A DNA stretch of 64,000 bases, from positions 434,001-498,000 of the forward strand of contig NZ_JAAQTL010000002.1 in the NCBI RefSeq assembly GCF_011742875.1. Direction: 5' to 3'. Below are positions 34,754 through 43,925 of the stretch, one piece after another. This DNA is from Luteibacter yeojuensis (GTDB lineage Bacteria; Pseudomonadota; Gammaproteobacteria; Xanthomonadales; Rhodanobacteraceae). Within the stretch, counting starts at the first letter, position 1; the number at the start of each line of letters is the position of its first letter. A program made the position numbers and the translations under genes. The notes beneath the pieces are model-generated. The model did not search any database and had not been told where the DNA came from. It saw only the letters and a program-made list of their open reading frames with translations.

Positions 34754-36546
34754 GTGTCACCCGCTCTGGCGCCCGGAACGTCCGAGGCCGGTAAAGAGAA
34801 ATGGAAGGTGGCGCCGACACCGGTTTCGCCCTCGGCCCAGGTACGCCCTCCATGGCGCGCGATGATGCGTCTCACGTTGGCAAGGCCGATGCCGTTGCCC
34901 GGGAATTCGGAGGCGCGATGCAGGCGCTGGAACACGCCGAACAGTTTGCCCGCGTATTGCATGTCGAAGCCCGCGCCGTTGTCGCGCACGCTGAACTCGT
35001 AGTCGCCCGCCGGCAGGCGGTTCACGCTCACCTCGATGGTCGCGACCTCGCGGTTGCCCGTGTACTTCACCGCGTTGCCGAGAAGGTTCTGCCACACGGT
35101 CCGCAGCATGTTCTCGTCGCCCACCACGATGGGCATGGGCGCGATCTTCCAGTCGATGCGGCGGTCGCGCGTGTCGGTTTCCACCAGCGCGCGTGCTTCC
35201 TCCACCAGCGACTGCATGTCCACCGGTTGCAGGCGCAGCGCGCCGCGGCCGAGACGGGAGAACACGAGAAGGTCGTCGATCAGCTGCGCCATGCGCCGCG
35301 ACGAACTGCTGATGACGTCGATGTAATGGCGCGCGCGATCGTCGGCCTGGTCGCCCAGCTGCGTCTCGAGTTTGCCGGCAAAGCCGGAGATATGCCGCAG
35401 CGGTGCGCGCAGGTCGTGCGACACCGAATAGCTGAAGGCCTCCAGTTCGCGGTTCACGTCCGAGATCTGTTCGACCTTGCCTTCCAGCTGGCGGTTCAGC
35501 TCGGAGACCTTCTGCTCGACCAGCGCGCGGGCGGTGATGTCGCTCACCGTCAGCAGCAGGGCCGGGTCGTCGCTGTCGGGCTGCTCGATACGCCGGGCAT
35601 TGATGACCACGAAGCGGTCGATGCCGTCGACCGTGCGCTGGGTGAGCTCGTAATCCCACAGCTCGCGATCGCGCATGATCACGTCGGTGAGGCGCTGCAG
35701 GAGCGCCGTGTCGGTCCAGGCGCCCTCGCCGATCTGGTCGAGGGGCAGCTTGCGGTCCCGCTCGGGATCGAAACCGTAGAGCTCGGCAAAGGCGGTGTTG
35801 ACCAGCAGGGTGCGCAACTGCCGGTCGAGCATCGCGATCGGCTCGCGTACGGCCTGCACGATGAGCTGGGAGCGCATCACCGCGTCGGCCACGCGCGACT
35901 CGGCGGCGAGGCGGATGGCGATCTGCCGCTCGGATACGACGACCACGATGCCGAGCAGCGCGATCTGGGCCAGCGCCGCCACGAGCAGCACGAGGCGGTT
36001 GTTGCTCGCAAGCTTGCGGGCGTCGTCGCGGCGCGTGGCGAGCAGGCCGGTTTCCTCGGCCAGCACCGCATCGATCTGCTCGCGGACGGGAAAGAGCTGG
36101 CGGGCATCTTCCATCGAGGCCAGGGCGCCGTCGCGATCGCCGGCCTGCAGGCGCTGCAGTGCCTGGTCGGTCAGCGCCATGCGGCCGCTGGCGATGGATT
36201 CGAGCGCGCCGATGCGGGCGACCTGCTCGGGATTGTCCCGGGTCATCTCGCGCAGCCCGGCGACGATGCCCGGCACCACCTTGCGCGGCATCCGCGCGCG
36301 CGTTTCCAGCGCGGCGTTGTCGGGCGCACCGGCCAGGCGCGCATATACCGCGGCCTCGCTGTTGCGCAAGGTTTCGGCCAGTTCGTAGACACTCGCCTTC
36401 ACCATCGCGGTATGGGTGACCCAGTCGCGCGAATTGAGCGCCTCCTCGGAACTCGAGCGCGTGACGATGTACGGCAGCGCGACGATCACGAGTACGGCGG
36501 CGAGCAGCCCCACGAGCCGCCAGCGCAGTCCGATGCGTTCGATCAT
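34750..36546 (-). CDS. Membrane sensor histidine kinase with CHASE3-like and PAS domains
   Basis: 598 residues. Two spans (about 9-27 and 188-206) bracket a periplasmic helical CHASE3-like domain of about 160 residues (TAMVKASVYELAETLRNSEA). A PAS domain (about 230-350, REPIAMLDRQLRTLLVNTAF), a coiled coil (SELNRQLEGKVEQISDVNREL) and the kinase core follow: His377 in SYSVSHDLRAPLRHISGF, then LLGNAVKYTGNR and GNGIGLANVRRIIARHGG. This is the phytochrome-kinase type of HisKA. It is the first gene of a coupled trio with the Rcp1-like receiver and the hybrid kinase. The signal is unknown. Confidence 0.87.
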   Translation of the reverse strand: MIERIGLRWRLVGLLAAVLVIVALPYIVTRSSSEEALNSRDWVTHTAMVKASVYELAETLRNSEAAVYARLAGAPDNAALETRARMPRKVVPGIVAGLREMTRDNPEQVARIGALESIASGRMALTDQALQRLQAGDRDGALASMEDARQLFPVREQIDAVLAEETGLLATRRDDARKLASNNRLVLLVAALAQIALLGIVVVVSERQIAIRLAAESRVADAVMRSQLIVQAVREPIAMLDRQLRTLLVNTAFAELYGFDPERDRKLPLDQIGEGAWTDTALLQRLTDVIMRDRELWDYELTQRTVDGIDRFVVINARRIEQPDSDDPALLLTVSDITARALVEQKVSELNRQLEGKVEQISDVNRELEAFSYSVSHDLRAPLRHISGFAGKLETQLGDQADDRARHYIDVISSSSRRMAQLIDDLLVFSRLGRGALRLQPVDMQSLVEEARALVETDTRDRRIDWKIAPMPIVVGDENMLRTVWQNLLGNAVKYTGNREVATIEVSVNRLPAGDYEFSVRDNGAGFDMQYAGKLFGVFQRLHRASEFPGNGIGLANVRRIIARHGGRTWAEGETGVGATFHFSLPASDVPGARAGDT

Positions 36547-36648
36547 GCCTCCGTCATCCCCACGACGAATCCTGCCAAGGAAAGGCCTTCATTGTACGCA
36601 CGGGATGGCTGGCTGGTGGGATCTCATGGCACGCCTGTCGATATACGA

Positions 36649-36705
36649 GGACGGGTGCGCCCCTTCTCCCCCGCTAGCTGGGAGAAAGAAAGGGCGCACC
36701 CGTCC
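36649..36705. repeat. Long inverted repeat between GH92 and kinase genes
   Basis: Outer arms of 14 bases (GGACGGGTGCGCCC and its complement at 36692-36705) enclose a second stem TTCTCCC/GGGAGAA, giving one hairpin of about 21 bp with two small bulges. There is no T run on either side, so an intrinsic terminator is doubtful; it may be a dispersed element or stabilise the end of the GH92 transcript. Confidence 0.6.
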
Positions 36706-36764
36706 GGATAGAGGCGTGCTTAATGCCGAAACGGCCGTGAAGGCGTCGTGACGGCAAGCATCTC

Positions 36765-39116
36765 TTAACGCGCCGGGTCGCTCATGGAATACGGCTGGGC
36801 GCCGGGCGCGCTGCCCCAATCCTTCGCCGGCGTCTCCTGCATCGAGAAATGCAGCTCGCCGCCGGCCACGATTTCCTCGTGGCGGATGAAGGTGCGGTCC
36901 AGCGGCTTGCCGTTGAGCGTGACCTTGCCGACGTACGGGTGCTTGGCATCCAGATGGTCCGCGGACACCGTGAACTGCTTGCCACCCGCCAGCTTGAGCG
37001 TGGCCTTCTCGACGAAGGGCCGGCCGATCACGTACTGGTTGCTGCCCGGCGCCACCGGGTAGAAACCCAGCGAGGTGAAGATGTACCAGGCCGACATCTG
37101 GCCGAGGTCGTCGTTGCCGACCAGGCCCGTGGGCGTGGGCGTGTACTGCGTCTGCATGATCTTGACCAGGCGCTCCTGGGTCTTCCAGGGCTGGCCGGCA
37201 TAGTCGTAAAGGTAGGCCACCTGGTGGCTCGGCTCGTTACCGTGCGCATACCAGCCGATGAGGCCGGTGATGTCCTCCACGTGGGCGAACGACTTCGGGT
37301 CCACCTTGGCGTCGAACACCTGGTCGAGCTTCTTCACGAACGCGTCCTTGCCGCCGAGCGCTTCCATGAGGCCGGCCACGTCCTGCGGCACGTACCAGGA
37401 GTACTGCCACGCGTTGCCTTCGGTGTAGTCGGTACCGTAACCGGCCGACGAGGGATCGAACGGCTCGCGGTAGCTGCCGTCGCTCTTGCGGGCGCGGAGG
37501 AAGCCGGTCTTCGTGTCGAAGCTGTTCTTCCAGTTCCCGGCGCGCTTCATGAAGGTGGCGGCCACATCGTCCTTGCCCATGGCCTTGGCCATCTGCGCCA
37601 GCGACCAGTCGTCGAAGGCATATTCGACCGTCTTGGAGGCGGCCTCCGGCTGGCGGTCGATCGGCACGTAGCCGAGCTTCATGTAGTCGTCGAGGCCGCC
37701 GTAGGGGCCATAGGTGGCGCTGGAGACCATGGCCTTCAGCGCGGCATCGGCGTCGTAGCCGCGGATACCCTTCATATAGGCGTCGGCGATCACCGGCACC
37801 GCGTGGTAGCCGATCATGCACCACGTCTCCATGCCCTGGTACGCCCACACCGGGAGGATGCCAAACGGGCTGGCCTGCTGCGCGGCGATCAGCGAGCTGA
37901 CGAAGTCGTTGCTCTTCGCCGGTTCGAGCAGGGTCATGAGGGGCTGCTGGGCGCGGTACACGTCCCACAGCGACCACGTGGAATAGAAGTCGAAGCCCTT
38001 CGCCGTGTGCACCTGGTTGTCGGGACCGCGGTATTGCCCGTTCACGTCCATCGACAGGCCCGGCGCGATCATGGCGTGGTACAGCGCCGTGTAGAACGTC
38101 TTGCGGGTTCCCGCGGGCGCCTGGACGTCCACGGTGGAAAGCGCCTTCTCCCAGGCCTCGCGAGCCTCGGCCCGGCGGGCGTCGAAGTCGAAACCGGCCC
38201 CGTCCTTGTCCAGGTTGGCCACGGCGTTGTCCTCGCTTACCGAGGACACGGCCACCTTGACGACCAGCGGCTTGGCCAGGTCGCCGAAGTCGAACACACC
38301 CTCAAGGGCCCGGCCGCTGATGGCGTCGACGTCCTCGGCACGGTTGCCCGGGCCGGCGAAGCCCCGGTAGGGAACGGCCGTTTCGCGGTTCTTGAGGCTC
38401 CGCGAGGTCAGCGGCTGGTTGAAGCGCATGGCGAAATACAGCTGGCGGCCCGGCGCCCAGCCGCGCGTGGTGCGGCCGCCGGTGACCGTCCCGTCCGCCC
38501 TCACGCGCAGCGAGGACCACAACACCTTGCCGTCGTAGTCGTAGATGCTGGGACGCAGGTCGAGCAGCAGGTGGGCCGGCTTGCCCTTGGGGAAGGTGTA
38601 ACGATGCCAGCCCACGCGGGCCCCGGCGGTCAGCTCGGCGCGCACGCCGTAGTCGGCCAGCGTGACGGCGTAGTACCCTGCCTCCGCTTTCTCGCTCTTG
38701 TGGTCGAACCGCGAGCGATAGCCGCTACCGGGCTGGTCAGGGGAACCGGGGTCCAGCTTCACATCGCCGGCGATGGGCATGACGAGTACGTCGCCCAGGT
38801 CGGAATGGCCGCTGCCGGAGAAGTGAGTATGGGAGAAGCCCAGGATGCTGGAATCGCCGTACTGGTAGCCGGCAGCCCATTTGTATGCGTGCTTGAAGTC
38901 GGGCATCGCCGTGTCCGGCGACAGCTGGATCATGCCGAACGGCACCGTGGCGCCGGGGAAGGTGTGACCGTCGCCGCCCGTCCCGATCATCGGGTCCACC
39001 GCCGCGAAGGCGCTCTCGGCCTTTCCGGCGGCGGCCACAGGGGCCAGGGCCGGAAGGGCCAGGGTCAGCGTGGCGGCCAGCAGGCCCCGGCGCAGGCGGG
39101 TGGTTCTCGACATCAT
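36765..39116 (-). CDS. GH92 family alpha-mannosidase (exported)
   Basis: 783 residues. Signal peptide about 1-31 (LLAATLTLALPALAPVAAAG). GH92 marks occur through the length: VDPMIGTGGDGHTFPGATVPFGMIQLSPDT at the start (split here into VDPMIGTGGDGHTFPG and ATVPFGMIQLSPDT), GFSHTHFSGSG, FYTALYHAMIAPG and the strongly diagnostic YAHGNEPSHQVAYLYDYAG, GNDDLGQMSAWYIF. These are calcium-dependent exo-alpha-mannosidases acting on mannans or N-glycans in the periplasm. It is divergent from the LacI-led mannose operon, so it should feed it with free mannose. The start at 39116 is one of two adjacent ATG codons. Confidence 0.93.
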   Translation of the reverse strand: MMSRTTRLRRGLLAATLTLALPALAPVAAAGKAESAFAAVDPMIGTGGDGHTFPGATVPFGMIQLSPDTAMPDFKHAYKWAAGYQYGDSSILGFSHTHFSGSGHSDLGDVLVMPIAGDVKLDPGSPDQPGSGYRSRFDHKSEKAEAGYYAVTLADYGVRAELTAGARVGWHRYTFPKGKPAHLLLDLRPSIYDYDGKVLWSSLRVRADGTVTGGRTTRGWAPGRQLYFAMRFNQPLTSRSLKNRETAVPYRGFAGPGNRAEDVDAISGRALEGVFDFGDLAKPLVVKVAVSSVSEDNAVANLDKDGAGFDFDARRAEAREAWEKALSTVDVQAPAGTRKTFYTALYHAMIAPGLSMDVNGQYRGPDNQVHTAKGFDFYSTWSLWDVYRAQQPLMTLLEPAKSNDFVSSLIAAQQASPFGILPVWAYQGMETWCMIGYHAVPVIADAYMKGIRGYDADAALKAMVSSATYGPYGGLDDYMKLGYVPIDRQPEAASKTVEYAFDDWSLAQMAKAMGKDDVAATFMKRAGNWKNSFDTKTGFLRARKSDGSYREPFDPSSAGYGTDYTEGNAWQYSWYVPQDVAGLMEALGGKDAFVKKLDQVFDAKVDPKSFAHVEDITGLIGWYAHGNEPSHQVAYLYDYAGQPWKTQERLVKIMQTQYTPTPTGLVGNDDLGQMSAWYIFTSLGFYPVAPGSNQYVIGRPFVEKATLKLAGGKQFTVSADHLDAKHPYVGKVTLNGKPLDRTFIRHEEIVAGGELHFSMQETPAKDWGSAPGAQPYSMSDPAR

Positions 39117-39171
39117 GGATACCCCAGGTAATTTGGATCGTGACAAACGCGTCGAACGTAGCAAAGATAGC

Positions 39172-39188
39172 GCAACCGCGCATGTTGC
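39172..39188. promoter_or_regulatory. Possible LacI-family operator between GH92 and lacI-like gene
   Basis: GCAAC, 7 bases, GTTGC: an inverted repeat in the 140-bp divergent promoter region. The half-sites are short and the centre (CGCGCAT) is not symmetrical, so this is a weak call; position is the main support. Confidence 0.25.
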
Positions 39189-39256
39189 AGTGCGTGATGC
39201 ATCCCTAAGCCCCCCGCGCGATGATCGCCGGGTTTAGATCGTTTGAAGGAGTTCCG

Positions 39257-40306
39257 ATGTCGAGGAATACCCCGCAGCGCCGCAAGGTCACGCTCGCCGA
39301 TATCGCACAGGGCTGCGACGTCTCCCGGGCGACCGTGTCGCTGGTGCTGCGAGGCAGCCCGCTGGTGAACTCCGCCACCCGGGCGCGGGTGGAGGCCGAA
39401 CTGAAGCGCCAGGGCTACGTGTACAACCGGGCCGCGGCGAACCTGCGCCGGCGCACCTCATCCAGCATCGGCCTGGTCATCAACGACCTGGGCAACCCCT
39501 TCTTCGCGGAATTCGCGGCCGGCGCGGACGAGGCCCTGGCCAGCGCCGGTTACGTCACCCTGCTGGGCAATACCGGGGAATCCCCGGTGCGCCAGCAGGC
39601 GGTGCTGAATTCCCTCATCGAGCACGGCCCCGCCGGCATCATCCTGTCCCCCGCCGAAGGCAGCGAGGGCGACCAGGTGCTCGCGGCGGTGGGCATGCAC
39701 ACGCCCCTGCTCGTCTTCAACCGCGAACTGCCCGACGAGGAAGGCGCCCATCGGTGGGACACGCTCGAGATGGACAACGAGCACGGCGCCCGCCTCGCTA
39801 CGGAACATCTCATCAGTCTCGGCCACCAGCGCATCGCCTTCTTCGGTGGCCACCGCGATTCCAGCTCGGTGGAACAACGCCGCCGCGGCTATGCGGGCGC
39901 GATGCGCGACGCCGGCCTGAAGGTCGATCCAGCCTGGCTTATCGAGAGTGCGCCGACGCGTCTCGAAGCGGCGCGCCAGACCGGCGCGCTGTTCGCGCGC
40001 GATCCGGCGCCCACGGCGGCGGTTTGCTACAACGACGCCGTCGCGCTGGGGCTTATGCTTGGCCTGACGAAGCGAGGCCGTCGTCCGGGCGAGGATTTCG
40101 CCCTGACCGGCTTCGACGATGTCGCCGAAGCCTCGGTGTGTGTGCCGCCCCTGACCACCATCGCGGTCGATCCGCGTGGGCTGGGACGGCGCAGCGCCGA
40201 ACTCATCCTCGAAAGACTTGGCAATCCCGAGACGGAAGCTGCCTATACGATTGCGCCGGTCCGGCTGGTCGTACGCGAAAGCAGCTGCCCACCGTCCTCC
40301 CCCTGA
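39257..40306 (+). CDS. LacI-family transcriptional regulator of the mannose locus
   Basis: 349 residues. HTH and hinge at 8-62 (VTLADIAQGCDVSRATVSLVLRG, split as VTLADIAQGCDVSRAT and VSLVLRG; YNRAAANLRR), followed by the periplasmic-binding-protein-like effector domain (IGLVINDLGNPFFAEFAAG, AFFGGHRDSSSVEQRRRGY, ALTGFDDVAEA, LTTIAVDPRGLGRRSAEL). ATG at 39257 has GAAGGAG in good position; an upstream in-frame ATG at 39221 lacks one. It heads an operon of sugar genes and is divergent from the GH92 gene, so it probably represses both and responds to mannose or a mannoside. Confidence 0.9.
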   Translation: MSRNTPQRRKVTLADIAQGCDVSRATVSLVLRGSPLVNSATRARVEAELKRQGYVYNRAAANLRRRTSSSIGLVINDLGNPFFAEFAAGADEALASAGYVTLLGNTGESPVRQQAVLNSLIEHGPAGIILSPAEGSEGDQVLAAVGMHTPLLVFNRELPDEEGAHRWDTLEMDNEHGARLATEHLISLGHQRIAFFGGHRDSSSVEQRRRGYAGAMRDAGLKVDPAWLIESAPTRLEAARQTGALFARDPAPTAAVCYNDAVALGLMLGLTKRGRRPGEDFALTGFDDVAEASVCVPPLTTIAVDPRGLGRRSAELILERLGNPETEAAYTIAPVRLVVRESSCPPSSP

Positions 40307-40326
40307 ACCCGATAATGGAGCGCCCC

Positions 40327-41649
40327 ATGGCCACCGGTTACACGCCATCGCCCACCTCGCCGTCCGCCGCGACACCTGGCGACAGCCGATACACCTACTT
40401 CCCGCTCGCGCTCGGCGTGATGTCGACGATCTTCTTCATGTGGGGCTTCCTGACCTGCCTGAACGACATCCTCATTCCGCACCTGAAAGCGGTGTTCGAA
40501 CTGAACTACGCCCAGGCCCTGCTCATCCAGTTCACCTTCTTCGGCGCGTATTTCATCATGTCGCTTCCGGCGGGCCGGCTGGTGGCCAGGCTGGGCTACA
40601 AGAAGGGCATCGTCGCCGGTCTCATCATCGCCGGCATCGGTGCCGCGCTGTTTTGGCCCGCCGCGGGCATGCGCGTCTACGCGTTCTTCCTGGGCGCCCT
40701 GTTCATCCTGGCTACCGGCATTACCGTGTTGCAGGTGGCGGCCAACGCCTACGTGGCGCTGCTCGGCCCCGAGAAGACCAGCTCCAGCCGACTCACCCTC
40801 GCCCAGGCGCTGAACTCCTTCGGCACCTTCCTCGCCCCATTCTTCGGCGGTTTCCTGATCCTCTCCAGCGAGGTGAAGAGCAGCGCCGACATCGCGAAGA
40901 TGAGCGCCGCCGAACAGATCGCCTACCGCGCCCACGAGGCCGGCACGGTGCAGGGTCCGTACATCGGCCTGGCCGTGGTGCTGGTGCTGTTGGCCGTCGG
41001 CGTCTACCTGTTCAACCTGCCCGCCCTCGAGGAGACCACCGAGAAGGCGGACGAGGACCACCACTCGCTGATGGATGCGCTGAAGACGCCGCACGTTTTC
41101 TTCGGCGTGCTCGCCATCTTCTTCTACGTGGGTGGCGAGGTCGCCATCGGCAGCTTCATGATCAACTACCTGGAATTGCCGGAAATCGGCAACATGTCCG
41201 GCGCGGTGGCCGCCAGCCACGTGGCCTTCTACTGGGGCGGCGCGATGGTCGGCCGGTTCATCGGCTCCGCGCTGCTGGCGAGGTTCTCGCCGCGCCTGCT
41301 GCTGGCCGTGTTCGCCGTGATCAACGGCGTGCTCGTGGTCACCACGATGTCCACCACCGGCACGGTCGCGGTGTACAGCATCGTCGCCATCGGCCTGTTC
41401 AACTCGATCATGTTCCCGACGATCTTCTCGCTCGGCATCGAGCGCATGGGTCCGCTCACCGGCAAGGCGTCCAGCCTGCTGATCATGGCCATCGTCGGTG
41501 GCGCGCTGATTCCCTGGATCCAGGGCGTCATCGCCGACCAGATCGGCCTGCAGCATGCCTTCTTCATTCCGCTGATCTGCTACGCGTACATCGTGTTCTA
41601 CGGTCTGAGCGGTTCGAAGGTGCGCAACGTGCCGGTCGCCGCGCGCTGA
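40327..41649 (+). CDS. Sugar:H+ symporter of the FucP/GluP (FHS) MFS family
   Basis: 440 residues, twelve spans. FHS marks: FFMWGFLTCLNDILIPHLK, FELNYAQALLIQFTFFGAYF, MSLPAGRLVARLGYKKGI and FNSIMFPTIFSLGIERMG. The family imports fucose, glucose, galactose or mannose. The gene lies in an operon with a kinase and an isomerase of mannose type, so mannose is the likely cargo. ATG at 40327 has GGAG 6 bases ahead; ATG at 40315 is the alternative. A strong terminator-like hairpin follows the stop. Confidence 0.88.
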   Translation: MATGYTPSPTSPSAATPGDSRYTYFPLALGVMSTIFFMWGFLTCLNDILIPHLKAVFELNYAQALLIQFTFFGAYFIMSLPAGRLVARLGYKKGIVAGLIIAGIGAALFWPAAGMRVYAFFLGALFILATGITVLQVAANAYVALLGPEKTSSSRLTLAQALNSFGTFLAPFFGGFLILSSEVKSSADIAKMSAAEQIAYRAHEAGTVQGPYIGLAVVLVLLAVGVYLFNLPALEETTEKADEDHHSLMDALKTPHVFFGVLAIFFYVGGEVAIGSFMINYLELPEIGNMSGAVAASHVAFYWGGAMVGRFIGSALLARFSPRLLLAVFAVINGVLVVTTMSTTGTVAVYSIVAIGLFNSIMFPTIFSLGIERMGPLTGKASSLLIMAIVGGALIPWIQGVIADQIGLQHAFFIPLICYAYIVFYGLSGSKVRNVPVAAR

Positions 41650-41659
41650 TCGCTTCCAT

Positions 41660-41692
41660 CGAGGGCCGGCCTGCCGGCCCTCGTGTTTTTTT
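41660..41692 (+). terminator. Strong rho-independent terminator after the sugar permease
   Basis: CGAGGGCCGGC (41660-41670) and its exact complement (41673-41683) form an 11-bp stem with a 2-base gap, followed by TGTTTTTTT. It splits regulator/permease from kinase/isomerase, so the downstream pair may get only readthrough or its own promoter. Confidence 0.85.
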
Positions 41693-41720
41693 CCTCCCCG
41701 CCCCAAGGACAGGCCGTAGC

Positions 41721-42701
41721 ATGTCTTCCATCCTCTGCTTCGGCGAGGCGCTGATCGATTTCCACGCACAGCCCCAGGGCGGCGCCGGTCAGCCTCCCGC
41801 CTTCGTTCCCTTTGCCGGCGGTGCGCCGGCCAATGTCGCCGTCGCCGCGGCGCGCCTGGGCGGACACGCCCGGTTTGCCGGCATGCTCGCGAGAGACATG
41901 TTCGGCGACTTCCTGCTGAAGAGCCTTACCGAGCTTGGCGTCGGGACGGAAGACATCGCCCGTACCGACGAGGCGCGCACCGCGCTGGCCTTCGTCGCGC
42001 ACGACGACAAGGGCGACCGCAGCTTCAGTTTCTATCGTCCGCCCGCGGCGGACCTGTTGTTCCGCCCCGAGCATTTCCGCAAGGACGCCTTCGAGCGCCT
42101 CGGCATCTTCCACGTCTGTTCCAATTCGCTGACCGAGGCCGCGATCGCCGCGACCACCGTCGAAGGCATGCGCCGCGCGCGCGCCGCGGGTGCGCTGGTC
42201 AGCTTCGACATGAACCTGCGCCCCGCCCTGTGGCCGCGCGACGAGGCACCGTTGCCGCGCCTGTGGGAAACCTTGCACGAAGCCGACATGATCAAGCTGA
42301 GCGCCGAGGAATTCGCGTTCATCCATGCCGGCGCCGGCTCCGACGATGCGGTGCTCGAACGCATCTGGCGCGGCAAGGCCCGCCTGCTGCTGGTGACCGA
42401 CGGCGCCGAGCCGATGAAATGGTTCACGCGCCATGCGCGCGGCACCTTGCAGGGCTACCGCGTGGAGGCCGTCGACACGACAGCCGCCGGAGACGCCTTC
42501 GTGGGTGCCCTGCTGGCGCGCCTGGCCGCCGAGGGCGTCACGCCCGCCCTTTTCGATGCGCTCATCGAGGACGAGGCCCGCCTGGTCGGGCTGATCCGGT
42601 TCGCCGCCGCCGCCGGCGCGATCACCGCGACGCGCAAGGGCTCGTTCACCGCCATCCCCGACCAGGCCGAAGTGAAGGCCTTCATGGAGAAGCACGCATG
42701 A
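41721..42701 (+). CDS. PfkB-family sugar kinase, fructokinase-like
   Basis: 326 residues. Signature 1 GGAPANVAVAAARLGG near residue 33 and signature 2 DTTAAGDAFVGALLARL with catalytic base Asp258 are intact. LCFGEALIDF at the start is the usual fructokinase beginning. With the AGE-family isomerase that follows in ATGA overlap, it would phosphorylate fructose made from mannose to fructose-6-phosphate, so that mannose is used without mannokinase and ManA. Ribokinase-like alternatives cannot be excluded by sequence alone. Confidence 0.85.
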   Translation: MSSILCFGEALIDFHAQPQGGAGQPPAFVPFAGGAPANVAVAAARLGGHARFAGMLARDMFGDFLLKSLTELGVGTEDIARTDEARTALAFVAHDDKGDRSFSFYRPPAADLLFRPEHFRKDAFERLGIFHVCSNSLTEAAIAATTVEGMRRARAAGALVSFDMNLRPALWPRDEAPLPRLWETLHEADMIKLSAEEFAFIHAGAGSDDAVLERIWRGKARLLLVTDGAEPMKWFTRHARGTLQGYRVEAVDTTAAGDAFVGALLARLAAEGVTPALFDALIEDEARLVGLIRFAAAAGAITATRKGSFTAIPDQAEVKAFMEKHA

Positions 42702-43918
42702 CGACCATCCCCCTCCCCGATTTCCATTCGATCGACGTGCTGCGCGAGCATGTCGCGAAGACGATGGCCTTCTACAAGCCGAACGAGGTCGACCCGGCTG
42801 GTGGATTCTTCCAGTATTTCAAGGACGACGGCACGGTCTACGACCGCAGCCATCGCCACCTGGTGTCGAGCACGCGCTTCGTCTTCAACCACGCCATGGC
42901 CTACCTCGAGTTCCACAAGCCCGAGGACAAGGAACTGGTCATGCACGGGCTGAAGTACCTGCGCGAGGTGCACCTCAATCCGGAAACCGGCGGCTACGCC
43001 TGGACGATCGCCGACGGCAAGCGCGACGACCAGATGAACCATTGCTACGGCCTCGCCTTCATGCTGCTGGCGTATTCCTGCGGCGTGAAGGTCGGGTTCG
43101 ACGAGGCGCGTGCCTGGCAGGGAGAGATCTGGGACCTGCTCGAGAAGCGTTACTGGGAGCCGTCGCACGGCCTGTACCGCGACGAGGCCGACAAGGACTG
43201 GAACTTCACCGGGTATCGCGGCCAGAACGCGAACATGCACATGACCGAGGCGATGATCGCCGCGTGGGAAGCCACCAAGGACGACCGCTACCTCGACCGC
43301 GCCATGCTGCTCGCGAACAACATGACCCAGCGCCAGGCGGGCCTCACCCCGCAGAAACTGATCTGGGAGCACTACCACGAGAACTGGTCGATCGACTGGG
43401 AATACAACCTCGACAACCCCAAGCACCTGTTCCGCCCGTGGGGTTTCCAGCCCGGCCACCAGACCGAGTGGGCCAAGCTGCTGACGATGCTGGAGCGCTA
43501 CACGAAGGGCACGCCGCGGCACAGGGACTGGCTGGTCCCCACCGCGAAACACCTCTTCGACGTGGCCCTCGAGAAGGCCTGGGACAAGGAATACGGCGGC
43601 ATCGCCTACGGCTTCGCGCCCGAAGGCGAGGTATGCGACGACGACAAGTACTTCTGGGTGCAGGCCGAATCGCTGGCGGCGGCGCAGCTGCTGTTCGAGG
43701 CCACCGGCGAGGCGAAGTACGACGAGTGGTACGGGAAGATCTGGGCGTACAGCTGGGAACACCTCGTCGACCACACGTATGGCGCGTGGTACCGCATCCT
43801 CAAGCGCAACAACGAAAAGTACGACGACGAGAAGAGCCCGGCCGGCAAGACGGACTATCACACGATGGGCGCGTGCTACGAGGTGATGGCTTCGCTGCGG
43901 CGGATGCAGAAGAAGTAG
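42698..43918 (+). CDS. AGE-family isomerase, probable D-mannose isomerase
   Basis: 406 residues of the (alpha/alpha)6-barrel AGE family. Typical stretches: STRFVFNHAMAYLEF, TGYRGQNANMHMTEAMIAAWEAT, PWGFQPGHQTEWAKLL, KYFWVQAESLAAAQLL and DYHTMGACYEV. Catalytic histidines of the family are expected in NANMHMTEA, PGHQTEWAK and DYHTMG. The members with this length and context interconvert mannose and fructose. It follows a fructokinase-like gene with translational coupling. N-acylglucosamine 2-epimerase is the alternative, but no amino-sugar gene is near. Confidence 0.85.
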   Translation: MTTIPLPDFHSIDVLREHVAKTMAFYKPNEVDPAGGFFQYFKDDGTVYDRSHRHLVSSTRFVFNHAMAYLEFHKPEDKELVMHGLKYLREVHLNPETGGYAWTIADGKRDDQMNHCYGLAFMLLAYSCGVKVGFDEARAWQGEIWDLLEKRYWEPSHGLYRDEADKDWNFTGYRGQNANMHMTEAMIAAWEATKDDRYLDRAMLLANNMTQRQAGLTPQKLIWEHYHENWSIDWEYNLDNPKHLFRPWGFQPGHQTEWAKLLTMLERYTKGTPRHRDWLVPTAKHLFDVALEKAWDKEYGGIAYGFAPEGEVCDDDKYFWVQAESLAAAQLLFEATGEAKYDEWYGKIWAYSWEHLVDHTYGAWYRILKRNNEKYDDEKSPAGKTDYHTMGACYEVMASLRRMQKK

Positions 43919-43925
43919 GCCGTCT

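Noticed and set aside
36649..36705. Intrinsic terminator for the GH92 gene
   Set aside because: The hairpin is strong but has no T tract on either side; kept only as an inverted repeat.
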